Assembly (NCBI GenBank): GCA_041667115.1
Contig: JBAYFO010000014.1
Span: 1-64,000, forward strand
DNA from: UBA1563 sp041667115
GTDB lineage: Bacteria > Bacteroidota > Ignavibacteria > Ignavibacteriales > Ignavibacteriaceae
Length of the DNA: 64,000 nt
Reading direction: 5' to 3'
Below the pieces are notes generated by a model that ran no database searches, was not told the origin of the DNA, and saw only the letters and a program-made list of their open reading frames with translations. Made by a program: the position numbers and the translations under genes. Positions 52,751-61,584 of this stretch are shown one piece after another (position 1 is the stretch's first letter; every line of letters starts with the position of its first letter).

Positions 52751-54563
52751 AAGATTAGGGAATGAAATAATTTTATTTGACGGCGGAACCGGCACATATC
52801 TCTATGAAAAAGGTGTATATATTAACCGCTGCTTCGATGAATTAAATTTAATAAATCCCGATTTGGTTACGGAAGTTCACCGTGATTATGTTAATGCAGG
52901 AGCTGATATAATTGAAACTAACACCTACGGTGCTAACATCTTTAAACTTACTCCTCATGGTCTGGGCGATAAAGTCTATGAAATAAATTTACGCGGGGCA
53001 CAACTTGCTAAAACTGTTGCGAAAGAATCCACACTTGTTGCTGGAGCCGTTGGACCGCTTGGCGTTCAAATAGAACCTCTTGGCAAGCTTTCATTTGACG
53101 AAGCAAAAGATGCTTTCAAAGAACAGATTAAGGGATTACTAGACGGCGGTGTTGATTTAATTATTTTAGAAACCTTTGCTCTTGTAAAGGAAATGATCCA
53201 GGCAATAAAAGCCGTAAGAGAACTCAGCGCTGATATTCCGATTGTTGCGCAAGTAACGATTAATGAAAGCGGCACACTGCTTAGCGGAGCTCCACTGGAA
53301 AGATTTATTGAAAAGCTAAAAGATTACCCTGTTGATGCAATCGGTATAAATTGTTCAGTTGGTCCCAAAGCAATGCTTGATGCGTTAGAAAATTTACGAT
53401 CACTTACCGATATCCCTCTCTCTGTTCAGCCAAATGCGGGTTTGCCGCAAAATATAAGCGGCAGAAATATTTATATGACCTCGCCGGAGTATATGGCGGA
53501 ATATGCCAAAAGGTTCATTCAAACCGGTGCAGCTATTGTTGGTGGTTGCTGCGGGACAAATCCTACCCACATTAGAGCAATGCGAAAAGCTGTTCAGGCT
53601 CTTCAACCGGCAAAAAAAATGGATATTAAAATCACTGATTTGCATGTTGAAAAACCATCTGAAATAAAAATCTACGAGAAGAATGAAAAATCACGTCTCT
53701 CAAATAAACTGTTAAAAAAAGAATTTGTAAAATTAGTTGAACTTGTTTCTCCTAAGGGGGTCTCCCCTTCAAAAGAAGTTGATAAAGCACGTAAACTTTA
53801 TCACTCCGGAATAGATGCAATTAATATCCCTGATGGTCCAAGAGCTTCGGCAAGAATGTCCGCTCTCGCTCTTGCTTCAATTATTCAGAAAGAAGTTGGA
53901 ATTGAGACTGTACTTCACATCGCCTGCCGAGATAGAAATGTTATCGGTATGCAGTCTGATTTACTTGGCGCATGGGCTTTAGGTTTGCGGAATATTTTAG
54001 CGATTACCGGCGATCCGCCTAAACTTGGCAATTATCCGGATGCCACTGCCGTATTTGATGTTGATGCAATCGGGTTGACTAATATTATCAATCGCTTAAA
54101 TCATGGGCTGGATATCGCAGGCAATCCTATTGGTGATCCGACAGGTTTTTGTGCAGGAGTCGGCGTTAACCCCGGTGCAATTAATCTTGACGAAGAATTA
54201 AAGAGATTAGACTGGAAAATAGAGGCGGGAGCTGAGTTTATGATTACGCAACCGGTCTTCGATATAAGGCTTCTTGAAAATTTCATGAAACGGATCGAGC
54301 ATCTTAAACTCCCGTTAATTTGTGGAATATGGCCTTTGGTTTCTTTCCGTAATGCGGAGTTCATGAATAATGAAGTTCCGGGCGCTTCCGTTCCACAAGA
54401 AATTCTTGAACGAATGAAAAAGATGACAACAAAAGAAGATGGATTTAACGAAGGTGTTAAAATTGCAAGAGAAACTTTTGAACACGTAAAAACTTTTGCA
54501 GATGGAGTCCAAATTTCTGCACCACTCGGTAGAATCGAAGCTATTTTTGATATGATAGAATAA
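52734..54563 (+). CDS. Bifunctional homocysteine S-methyltransferase / methylenetetrahydrofolate reductase
   Basis: A 609-aa fusion. The N-terminal ~290 residues are a zinc homocysteine methyltransferase: FDGGTGTYLYEKG, then Cys207 in INCSVGP and the Cys272-Cys273 pair in VGGCCGTNPTHIRA. Residues ~330-609 are a MTHFR domain (AINIPDGPRASARMSALALASI, HIACRDRNVIGMQSDLLG, ILAITGDPPKLGNYP). This YitJ-like architecture would both reduce methylene-THF and methylate homocysteine, linking with glyA and fchA one-carbon metabolism. No S-box or cobalamin riboswitch is recognised upstream. Confidence 0.92.
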   Translation: MKSFRERLGNEIILFDGGTGTYLYEKGVYINRCFDELNLINPDLVTEVHRDYVNAGADIIETNTYGANIFKLTPHGLGDKVYEINLRGAQLAKTVAKESTLVAGAVGPLGVQIEPLGKLSFDEAKDAFKEQIKGLLDGGVDLIILETFALVKEMIQAIKAVRELSADIPIVAQVTINESGTLLSGAPLERFIEKLKDYPVDAIGINCSVGPKAMLDALENLRSLTDIPLSVQPNAGLPQNISGRNIYMTSPEYMAEYAKRFIQTGAAIVGGCCGTNPTHIRAMRKAVQALQPAKKMDIKITDLHVEKPSEIKIYEKNEKSRLSNKLLKKEFVKLVELVSPKGVSPSKEVDKARKLYHSGIDAINIPDGPRASARMSALALASIIQKEVGIETVLHIACRDRNVIGMQSDLLGAWALGLRNILAITGDPPKLGNYPDATAVFDVDAIGLTNIINRLNHGLDIAGNPIGDPTGFCAGVGVNPGAINLDEELKRLDWKIEAGAEFMITQPVFDIRLLENFMKRIEHLKLPLICGIWPLVSFRNAEFMNNEVPGASVPQEILERMKKMTTKEDGFNEGVKIARETFEHVKTFADGVQISAPLGRIEAIFDMIE

Positions 54564-54594
54564 GCAAAGAAATTATAAAATCTTTAAAAGCAAA

Positions 54595-54625
54595 AAGCCT
54601 CGAGAATGATTAATTCCCGAGGCTT
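54595..54625. terminator. Bidirectional terminator between convergent genes
   Basis: Stem AAGCCTCG/CGAGGCTT with inner GAA/TTC pairing, flanked by an A-run on the left and a T-run on the right, so it can stop both the plus-strand MTHFR fusion and the minus-strand pfp gene. Confidence 0.85.
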
Positions 54626-54659
54626 CTTTATTGGTAAAAAAGGGACTTGAACTTATAAT

Positions 54660-56000
54660 TTACAAATTTTTATTTTTGATATCATGGACCAAATTGCTTT
54701 CAGATGAAGCAATTTTGGTTTTACCTTCTTTAGCATTACTGTAAAGCCGGTCATTCTCAATAATGTAATAAAATTGTTTGCGGAATTCTTCCATAGATAA
54801 ACCGCAGGTAGCCGCAAATTTAGCAAGTTCGTTCGGATCTTCAAAATCACCTTTATTCAAACGAAGCATATATCGCCTTGCAATTAAGAATGATTCGGAA
54901 GCCGGATCCACCATTCTCACTCTTGTCTTATTCGTTACCGGATCAAGAATATCTTTGAAATACAGAGGAACAAAATGACCGTTCTGAATGGAGACCATCG
55001 CGGCGTTTCCGCCATCTAACATAAATTGCGCGGCAGAGAAACCAAGATCGCGTGTGTATTCAATATCGAAAGGGATCGGATCGGCGCATCGTAATTCATA
55101 ACCGATATTCTTCGCTACAATTGTTTCTTTAATTCCAAAATCACGAAGTCTTTCTTGAACTTTTGATTTCAGAATTTCACCAAAGTTAATTTCAGCAATC
55201 CTAATATTATTATGTGCGTCACGCTCAACTTCAACCAACGCATTCAAATCGTTCGGGTCTAAATGTTCTACTAATCCTTCGGCAAGAATGGCAACACCGT
55301 CGCTCTTTCCGTAGCTTAATCTTTTTATAATAGCGCCGACTATAATATCAACAATATGTTTAAGCTTAATTACTTTATTCGGAAATTCTTCAGGGATCAA
55401 AGTCATTGTAGCACCGGTAGCTTTACCAATGCCAAGAGCAAGGTGTCCAGCTTTTCTTCCCATTGTTACAACAAAGTACCATCTAGAAGTTGTTTGAGCA
55501 TCAACCATCAAACTTTTAACGATCTCAACTCCAAGGTGCCGCGCAGTTTGAAATCCAAAAGTAGGAATTCCGTGTGGAAGGTCGAGATCATTATCGATAG
55601 TTTTGGGAACGTGGAGAACGCGAATTCTTCCGGCCGCCATTTCTTCAACTTTCATCGCGCTGTATGCGGTATCATCACCACCAATAGTAATAAGTTTATC
55701 AACATTCAATCTCAATAAAGATGTTACGGTGTTTTCTAAAAGTTTTTTATCTTTTGTAGGATTGCTTCTTGAGATACCAATGAACGAACCGCCGGTAAAG
55801 TGAATCCGGCTGACGTTATGAATATTTAGCTGCTTAACGTGAGTAATATCCCCTTCCATTATCCACCGGAAACCGTCTTTCATTCCAAGAACATCAATCC
55901 CTTCGACAGCAGCACGGATAGTAGCTGCTCCGATAACGCTGTTAATCCCGGGTGCCGGTCCACCGGCAACTAATATTGCTAATTTTTTAGGTGCTATCAT
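54660..56000 (-). CDS. pfp: 6-phosphofructokinase, PPi-dependent type
   Basis: A 446-aa group-II PFK. The nucleotide/PPi motif is TIGGDDTA (107-110), with Asp where ATP enzymes have Gly, and the catalytic motif is PKTIDNDL (132-139), with Lys where ATP enzymes have Gly. Both are hallmarks of pyrophosphate-dependent enzymes. VTMGRKAGHLALGIG is the next family block. It would make the fructose-6-phosphate/fructose-1,6-bisphosphate step reversible. Assignment to PPi is by motif only. Confidence 0.85.
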   Translation of the reverse strand: MIAPKKLAILVAGGPAPGINSVIGAATIRAAVEGIDVLGMKDGFRWIMEGDITHVKQLNIHNVSRIHFTGGSFIGISRSNPTKDKKLLENTVTSLLRLNVDKLITIGGDDTAYSAMKVEEMAAGRIRVLHVPKTIDNDLDLPHGIPTFGFQTARHLGVEIVKSLMVDAQTTSRWYFVVTMGRKAGHLALGIGKATGATMTLIPEEFPNKVIKLKHIVDIIVGAIIKRLSYGKSDGVAILAEGLVEHLDPNDLNALVEVERDAHNNIRIAEINFGEILKSKVQERLRDFGIKETIVAKNIGYELRCADPIPFDIEYTRDLGFSAAQFMLDGGNAAMVSIQNGHFVPLYFKDILDPVTNKTRVRMVDPASESFLIARRYMLRLNKGDFEDPNELAKFAATCGLSMEEFRKQFYYIIENDRLYSNAKEGKTKIASSESNLVHDIKNKNL

Positions 56001-56114
56001 TTCATTAACTCCAATTTTTTTTGTGGAAAGTTAAAAGTAGATTGTACTTGTAACTTGTATCTTGTCATTCTAATTTCAAATTTAATTGCCGGGTCTGATT
56101 CAACCAAATTAAAA

Positions 56115-58301
56115 TCAATTTAATATTTTTAATTTTGCAAACTTTAACATTAATTGTTTGAGATTATTCCCTTCAAAGGCAACGCTAACTTTTTGTGTAT
56201 CGCCAGCACCGATAACCTGAAGTACTTTGCCTAATCCGAATTTATCGTGCATAACTCTACTGCCGACTTTTATATGGTTTGATTTATCTTGTGTGAAATC
56301 AGCATAATCAACATTTTCAAAATATTCGTAGTAAATCTCTTTTTTAGATTTTCGATTTGCTTTTCTGCCGGAGCCGCTTGTAACTTCGGTAATTGTGTCG
56401 GAACTGATCTCATCTATAAATCTCGATCTGTTTTGGTAAGCAACTTCACCAAATCTGTAGCGTGATCTTGCGTGCGAAACAAAAACTTTTTGTTCGGCTC
56501 TAGTCATGGCAACGTAGAATAGTCTTCTCTCCTCATCCATTGAAGCATCGGTGCTAAAGCGGTTTGACAATGGGAAAATGTCTTCTTCGCATCCGGAGAT
56601 AAAAACAATTGGGAACTCCAAACCTTTTGCGCTGTGTACCGTCATCAAATTAACATGTTGTTTTTCTTCATCCAACAGATCCAGATCTGACGCAAGAGAA
56701 ACATCCTGCAAGTAATCATTAATTTTTACGTTGGGATGCTCGGCGGAATAATCCGTAATTGCCGAGAGCAATTCTTGCACGTTATCCAACCGCTGTAACG
56801 ATTCATATGAACTTTCTTCTTTAAATAATTTAACGACGCCGAGTTCGTCAATAAGAGACCTGGTTAATTCACCAACGGAAAGACGATCGCTCAGCGTAAT
56901 ATATTTATCTAGAAGAAGTCTAAATCCTTTTACATTTTTTTGGATACGCTCTTTTATATCGATAACCTCAAAGACTCTTTGCATTGTATCGAATAATGAA
57001 ATGTCATGTCTTCTTGCAAACGCAGTCATTCGTTTGATGGTTGTCATGCCTATTCCGCGTTGAGGAAAATTCATAATGCGAAGGAGACTTTCTTCATCAT
57101 TTTGATTTGCAATAACCCGTAAATAAGCGACAATGTCTTTCACTTCTTTCCGTTTATAAAATTCAACTCCACCGATAATTAGATAAGGAATTTTCTCCCG
57201 GCGGAAAACATCTTCCAGCACGCGCGATTGCGCATTCGTGCGGTAGAGAACAGCGAAGTCATTCATGCTGCGCTTGTAATTATAAATTTCGTCTTTGATA
57301 ATTCTTGTAATATGATACGCTTCATCTTTTTCGTCGGAACATTTTATTAAGCCGACTAACTCACCTTCTTGATTATCCGTCCAGAGTGTTTTTTTAATTT
57401 GATCTTTATTGTTTTTTATAACACTATCGGCAGCGGCAAGAATAGTTTTTGTCGAACGGTAATTTTGTTCAAGACGAAAAACTTTTGCTTTGTGATAATC
57501 TTTTTCATAATTAAGCATATTCGTAAGATCGGCGCCCCGCCAGCTATAAATACTCTGTGCATCATCTCCCACAACGCAAATTTTCTCATCCTTGTTTACC
57601 AACATTTTAAGCAATTCGTATTGCGCTTTGTTGGTATCTTGAAATTCATCTACCAGGATGTATTGAAATTTCTTTTTATATTTTTGATGAATTTTCGGAT
57701 TCTTTGTGAATAATTCTATTGGTTTTAGTAAGAGATCGTCAAAGTCCATTGCGTTATGTTCTTGAATTCTCTTTTGATATTGTTCATAAACATCCGCAAT
57801 TTTTTCGTCGATAAATGAAGTCATCATTTTTTTTCTAAACACTGCAGGAGTAATCATATGATTTTTCAAAAAGCTAATGCGATGACGAACTGCATTAGGA
57901 TTTACGGTATCCGAAGAGATGTTCATCTCACTCATTGTGTTTTGCACAAGTGATAACGAATCTTCGGTATCATAAATAGAGAAATTAACAGAAAAGTCAA
58001 TCGCTTCGGATTCAATCCGGAGAATTTTTGCGAATAGAGAGTGGAAGGTTCCCATCCATAAATATTGTGCTTTTGTTCCGATCAATTCTTTTATACGCTC
58101 TTTCATCTCACTTGCCGCTTTATTCGTAAACGTAAGCGCAAGAATAGATTCCGGCTCGTATCCTTTATCAATCAGGTAGGCAATCTTATAAGTAAGTACA
58201 CGGGTCTTCCCCGAGCCTGCCCCTGCTACAATTAATGATGATCCGCCGTCATATTCAACAGCTTTTTTTTGTTCGGAATTCAAAGATTTTAAGCTTACCA
58301 T
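56115..58301 (-). CDS. UvrD/PcrA-type ATP-dependent DNA helicase
   Basis: A 728-aa superfamily-1A helicase. Walker A is AGAGSGKT (26-33), motif II DEFQDTN, motif III GDDAQSIYSWRGAD, motif IV QNYRSTKTI, motif V VHSAKGLEFPIVF and motif VI VAMTRAEQKVFVSHA. The C-terminal ~70 residues (VGSRVMHDKFGLGKVLQV) form the Tudor-like RNA-polymerase-binding tail typical of PcrA/UvrD. It unwinds DNA 3'-5' in repair and replication restart. A TATATTTG element lies 24 bp upstream of the ATG. Confidence 0.95.
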   Translation of the reverse strand: MVSLKSLNSEQKKAVEYDGGSSLIVAGAGSGKTRVLTYKIAYLIDKGYEPESILALTFTNKAASEMKERIKELIGTKAQYLWMGTFHSLFAKILRIESEAIDFSVNFSIYDTEDSLSLVQNTMSEMNISSDTVNPNAVRHRISFLKNHMITPAVFRKKMMTSFIDEKIADVYEQYQKRIQEHNAMDFDDLLLKPIELFTKNPKIHQKYKKKFQYILVDEFQDTNKAQYELLKMLVNKDEKICVVGDDAQSIYSWRGADLTNMLNYEKDYHKAKVFRLEQNYRSTKTILAAADSVIKNNKDQIKKTLWTDNQEGELVGLIKCSDEKDEAYHITRIIKDEIYNYKRSMNDFAVLYRTNAQSRVLEDVFRREKIPYLIIGGVEFYKRKEVKDIVAYLRVIANQNDEESLLRIMNFPQRGIGMTTIKRMTAFARRHDISLFDTMQRVFEVIDIKERIQKNVKGFRLLLDKYITLSDRLSVGELTRSLIDELGVVKLFKEESSYESLQRLDNVQELLSAITDYSAEHPNVKINDYLQDVSLASDLDLLDEEKQHVNLMTVHSAKGLEFPIVFISGCEEDIFPLSNRFSTDASMDEERRLFYVAMTRAEQKVFVSHARSRYRFGEVAYQNRSRFIDEISSDTITEVTSGSGRKANRKSKKEIYYEYFENVDYADFTQDKSNHIKVGSRVMHDKFGLGKVLQVIGAGDTQKVSVAFEGNNLKQLMLKFAKLKILN

Positions 58302-58324
58302 AAACCCTTTTCAATTTTGACTTG

Positions 58325-58332
58325 CAAATATA
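58325..58332 (-). promoter_or_regulatory. TAnnTTTG -7 element for the helicase gene
   Basis: TATATTTG on the minus strand, 23 bp before the ATG; the -33 partner is only TTTC. AAAAGGG lies just before the start. Confidence 0.45.
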
Positions 58333-58389
58333 ATGAAAATTACCCTGCTATTGAAAAATTTTTATGGGAAAACTGCTGGCGGGAAATAA

Positions 58390-58414
58390 AAAAGCCCCAC
58401 AATGTGGGGCTTTT
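58390..58414 (-). terminator. Intrinsic terminator after hsp20
   Basis: A perfect 11-bp stem AAAAGCCCCAC/GTGGGGCTTTT with a 3-base loop, beginning 8 bp after the hsp20 stop on the minus strand and followed by a T-rich run. Confidence 0.9.
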
Positions 58415-58421
58415 AAGGTTT

Positions 58422-58820
58422 TTACTTTATTTCTATCGTTCTGGGTTTAGCAAATTCCTGTTTAGGTAAATTAATTACTAATTGACCGTTGGTATATTTT
58501 GCCACGATTTTGTCGAGATTTATCGAGTCGGATACTTTGAACTTGCGGAAGTAATTGCCAATAGTGCTTTCCGAAAGAATATAGTTCCTCTTCTGGATAT
58601 CACCGATGTCGTTCTTCGCCATAATAATGAGATGACTGTCCTCAATCTTTATCCTGATCTTTTCTTTCGAAACACCGGGCAAATTAACCGACATAACAAA
58701 TTCATCCTCTATTTCGTAAATATCAACTTGAGGAGCACACAAGCATTCTTGCTCAAATGTTTGTTCCCAATTTTCCTCGTTTTTAACTTCTACTTTTACG
58801 AGATCTTTGTTATCGGACAT
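58422..58820 (-). CDS. Small heat-shock protein, Hsp20 family (distal copy)
   Basis: A 132-aa alpha-crystallin-type holdase. The alpha-crystallin domain runs from about residue 35 (VDIYEIEDEFVMSVNLPGVSKEKIRI) to 125, with the end KYTNGQLVINLPK. It lacks the C-terminal IxI motif (it ends PRTIEIK). AGGAGG lies upstream. It is the last gene of hsp20-dnaK-hsp20 and is followed by a strong terminator. Confidence 0.9.
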   Translation of the reverse strand: MSDNKDLVKVEVKNEENWEQTFEQECLCAPQVDIYEIEDEFVMSVNLPGVSKEKIRIKIEDSHLIIMAKNDIGDIQKRNYILSESTIGNYFRKFKVSDSINLDKIVAKYTNGQLVINLPKQEFAKPRTIEIK

Positions 58821-58858
58821 ATGTCCTCCTTCCTTTTTTTAGTTATCAGTTTCCAGTC

Positions 58859-58906
58859 GTCAGTAATCAGTAGTCACATTTTATTTAATGACTACTGACC
58901 AATGAC
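58859..58906. repeat. Inverted repeat between dnaK and distal hsp20
   Basis: Arms GTCAGTAATCAGTAGTCA and TGACTACTGACCAATGAC around a 12-base AT loop. It may attenuate read-through from dnaK or be a TCAGTAGTCA-family intergenic repeat (a related word is at about 13816-13845). Confidence 0.55.
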
Positions 58907-58915
58907 TAGTTCTTT

Positions 58916-60871
58916 TTACTTTTTATCTTTATCATCAACTTCTTCATACGAAGCATCTTGAACTTCTTTCTCATCTTTCTTCTGTTCTTGATGAGGTTCG
59001 TCGGGTTGTCCACCCATATTTGCAAAATCCTGAGGATTAAATCCACCGCCAGGTTGTTGCTGCCCTGCATTTGCTTGCGAATAAAGTGTGGAAGCAATTT
59101 CGTTCCAAACTTTATTTAAAGCTTCGGTTGCAGCTTTTATGGTGTCGGAATTGTTCGTTGCAATAGCATCTTCAACTTTTTTAATTTCAGATTCAAGTTT
59201 TTCTTTTGCATCAGGAGTTATTTTGTCTTTCAATTCCTCAATTTGTTTCTTGGTTTGGAAGACTAAACTATCCGCTTGATTTTTTACTTCAATCGCTTCT
59301 TTCTTCTTTTTATCTTCGGCTGCATGTTCCTGAGCATCACGTCTCATTTTCTCAACTTCGTCCTTGCTTAAACCGCTTGATGAAGTGATCTTTATGCTTT
59401 GCTCTTTGTTGGTAGCCTTATCCTTAGCCGCAACATGAAGAATTCCGTTAGCATCAATGTCAAAAGAAACTTCAACCTGTGGAATCCCTCTTGGCGCAGG
59501 CGGAATACCATCTAAATGAAATCTTCCGAGAGTTCTATTGTCTGTTGCCATCGGTCTTTCACCTTGCAGAATATGAATCTCAACCGAAGGCTGGTTATCG
59601 CTTGCTGTAGAAAATACTTCGCTCTTTCTTGTAGGAATAGTTGTATTCGCCTGTATTAATGTTGTCATAACTCCGCCAAGCGTTTCAATTCCCAACGATA
59701 GCGGTGTAACATCAAGCAACAGAACATCTTTTACTTCGCCTGATAAAACTGCACCTTGAATTGCTGCACCGACTGCGACAACTTCGTCCGGGTTAACCCC
59801 TTTGTGAGGTTCTTTCCCAAAAAGATTTTTTACTAATTCTTGAACCATCGGAATTCTTGTTGAACCGCCGACTAAGATTACTTCATCAATTTGTGAAGCG
59901 GTAACACCCGCATCTTTAATTGCTTTTTCGCAGGGAGTTTTCGTCCGTTCAACTAAATCGTCTACCAATTGCTCAAACTTTGCGCGGGCAATATTGATGT
60001 TCAAATGTTTTGGACCATCCTGGGTTGCAGTAATGAAGGGAAGATTCACATCCGTTTGTGCTGAAGAGGAAAGCTCAATTTTTGCTTTCTCGGCAGCTTC
60101 TTTCAAACGCTGTAATGCCATAGCATCGTTGCGTAGATCAATACCTTCTTGCTTTTTGAATTCATCGGCAAGATAATCGATTAAGCGCTGGTCAAAATCA
60201 TCGCCGCCAAGATGCCCGTCACCGTTAGATGATTTAACTTCAAAAACGCCTTCACCAATTTGCAGAATAGAAATATCAAATGTTCCGCCGCCCAAATCGT
60301 AAACAGCTACAAGTTGTTCTTTATGTTTTTTGTCTAAACCGTAAGCTAGTGCTGCTGCGGTTGGTTCGTTGATTATTCTTCTAACTTTTAATCCGGCAAT
60401 TTCACCGGCATCTTTTGTTGCCTGGCGTTGTGAATCGTTAAAATATGCAGGAACCGTAATAACGGCTTCGGTTACTTCCTGTCCCAAATATTCTTCGGCA
60501 GTTTTTTTCATTTTCTGAAGTACCATAGCGGATATTTCCGGTGGCGAATAAAGATTATCATTAATTTTTACACGTGCAGAGCCGTTCTCGCCGCCCAAAA
60601 CTTGATAAGGAACTTTTTTCATTTCCTCGGTAACTTCATTAACGTTTCTTCCCATAAACCGTTTAATTGAAAAGATAGTTTGTTTTGGATTTGTAATTGC
60701 CTGGCGTTTTGCAGGCTGACCGACTAAGCGTTCTCCATTTTTTGAAAATGCAACTACCGAAGGAGTTGTTCTTCCCCCTTCAGAATTTGGTATTACAACC
60801 GGATCGTTACCTTCCATCACCGATACGCAAGAGTTTGTTGTTCCTAAATCGATTCCAATTATTTTGCTCAT
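58916..60871 (-). CDS. dnaK: Chaperone DnaK
   Basis: A 651-aa Hsp70. The ATPase signature IGIDLGTTNSCVSVMEG opens it, followed by VYDLGGGTFDISIL and VGGSTRIPMVQELV. The substrate domain begins LLDVTPLSLGIETLGG, and the acidic tail ends EEVDDKDKK. AGGAG lies 6 bp before the ATG. It sits between two hsp20 genes, an unusual partnership because dnaJ and grpE are not adjacent. A hairpin (60898-60920) precedes it. Confidence 0.98.
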   Translation of the reverse strand: MSKIIGIDLGTTNSCVSVMEGNDPVVIPNSEGGRTTPSVVAFSKNGERLVGQPAKRQAITNPKQTIFSIKRFMGRNVNEVTEEMKKVPYQVLGGENGSARVKINDNLYSPPEISAMVLQKMKKTAEEYLGQEVTEAVITVPAYFNDSQRQATKDAGEIAGLKVRRIINEPTAAALAYGLDKKHKEQLVAVYDLGGGTFDISILQIGEGVFEVKSSNGDGHLGGDDFDQRLIDYLADEFKKQEGIDLRNDAMALQRLKEAAEKAKIELSSSAQTDVNLPFITATQDGPKHLNINIARAKFEQLVDDLVERTKTPCEKAIKDAGVTASQIDEVILVGGSTRIPMVQELVKNLFGKEPHKGVNPDEVVAVGAAIQGAVLSGEVKDVLLLDVTPLSLGIETLGGVMTTLIQANTTIPTRKSEVFSTASDNQPSVEIHILQGERPMATDNRTLGRFHLDGIPPAPRGIPQVEVSFDIDANGILHVAAKDKATNKEQSIKITSSSGLSKDEVEKMRRDAQEHAAEDKKKKEAIEVKNQADSLVFQTKKQIEELKDKITPDAKEKLESEIKKVEDAIATNNSDTIKAATEALNKVWNEIASTLYSQANAGQQQPGGGFNPQDFANMGGQPDEPHQEQKKDEKEVQDASYEEVDDKDKK

Positions 60872-60897
60872 TTTTTCTCCTAAGGTTTAAATAAAGT

Positions 60898-60920
60898 AAG
60901 GGAAAGATTTTCTTTCCCTT
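60898..60920. terminator. Hairpin between proximal hsp20 and dnaK
   Basis: A 9-bp perfect stem AAGGGAAAG/CTTTCCCTT with a 5-base loop in the 53-bp hsp20-dnaK gap. It lacks a long T-run, so it may be a partial attenuator or mRNA-processing site rather than a strong terminator. Confidence 0.5.
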
Positions 60921-60924
60921 GTAA

Positions 60925-61368
60925 TTAATTGATTGAAATTACTCGTTCTTCCGGTTTTTTCGGAACCGATTTTTCAATTTCAATTTTCAAGATACCATCA
61001 TTGAATTTCGCTTCTATCTTTTCTGTGTTTACTTCATCCGGTAATGTGAAACTTCTGGTAAAAGAACCATAGACTCTTTCACTTCTAAAGAAGTTCTTTC
61101 CTTTTTCCTCTCCGCTTTCGACGGATTTTTTCTTCTCTCCGGTGATAGTTAAAACATTTTCATGAACAGAAATATTAAGATCTTTCTTGCTCATTCCGGG
61201 AACTTCCGCCTCAAAGTAAATTTTCTTGTCATCTTCATAAATATCAATTTTGGGTTGATATACAGGACTAAATTCCTTAGAAATTGTCGGGAAATCGTCG
61301 AAAAATCTTCTTATATTAGTGTTCAATAATTCTAAATCTCTGACAGGTTCAAATTTTATAAGTGTCAT
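60925..61368 (-). CDS. Small heat-shock protein, Hsp20 family (proximal copy)
   Basis: A 147-aa alpha-crystallin-type holdase, distinct from the distal copy. The domain spans about residues 38-135 (PKIDIYEDDKKIYFEAEVPGMSKKDLNI, then FNDGILKIEIEKS). The C-terminus has VISIN, a partial IxI-type anchor. AGAAGG lies upstream. It is the first gene of hsp20-dnaK-hsp20. A sigma-54-like site is 41 bp upstream. Confidence 0.93.
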   Translation of the reverse strand: MTLIKFEPVRDLELLNTNIRRFFDDFPTISKEFSPVYQPKIDIYEDDKKIYFEAEVPGMSKKDLNISVHENVLTITGEKKKSVESGEEKGKNFFRSERVYGSFTRSFTLPDEVNTEKIEAKFNDGILKIEIEKSVPKKPEERVISIN

Positions 61369-61408
61369 TTTATTTTTCCTTCTTTTGTTTAACTTTTGAT
61401 TAACTTAT

Positions 61409-61424
61409 AACAACCATTGTGCCA
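61409..61424 (-). promoter_or_regulatory. Possible sigma-54 (-24/-12) promoter before hsp20
   Basis: The minus strand reads TGGCAC-N5-TTGTT, with GG and GT separated by ten bases as in -24/-12 promoters (consensus TGGCAC-N5-TTGCW). The -12 GC is GT, one mismatch. A start about 12 bp downstream leaves a short leader with the Shine-Dalgarno sequence. Confidence 0.35.
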
Positions 61425-61584
61425 AATGTCTGTTTTGCTTGTAACATATTATAATGTAATGGATTACGGTATAAATGGATAAATTTTAGAGAACTGAATT
61501 TTTGTCATGACTATTGCCATATTTAACAATTCACCGGCATTTTTGTCAGATTATCAGTCATTTTTTCATAACTAAGCGATCAAA

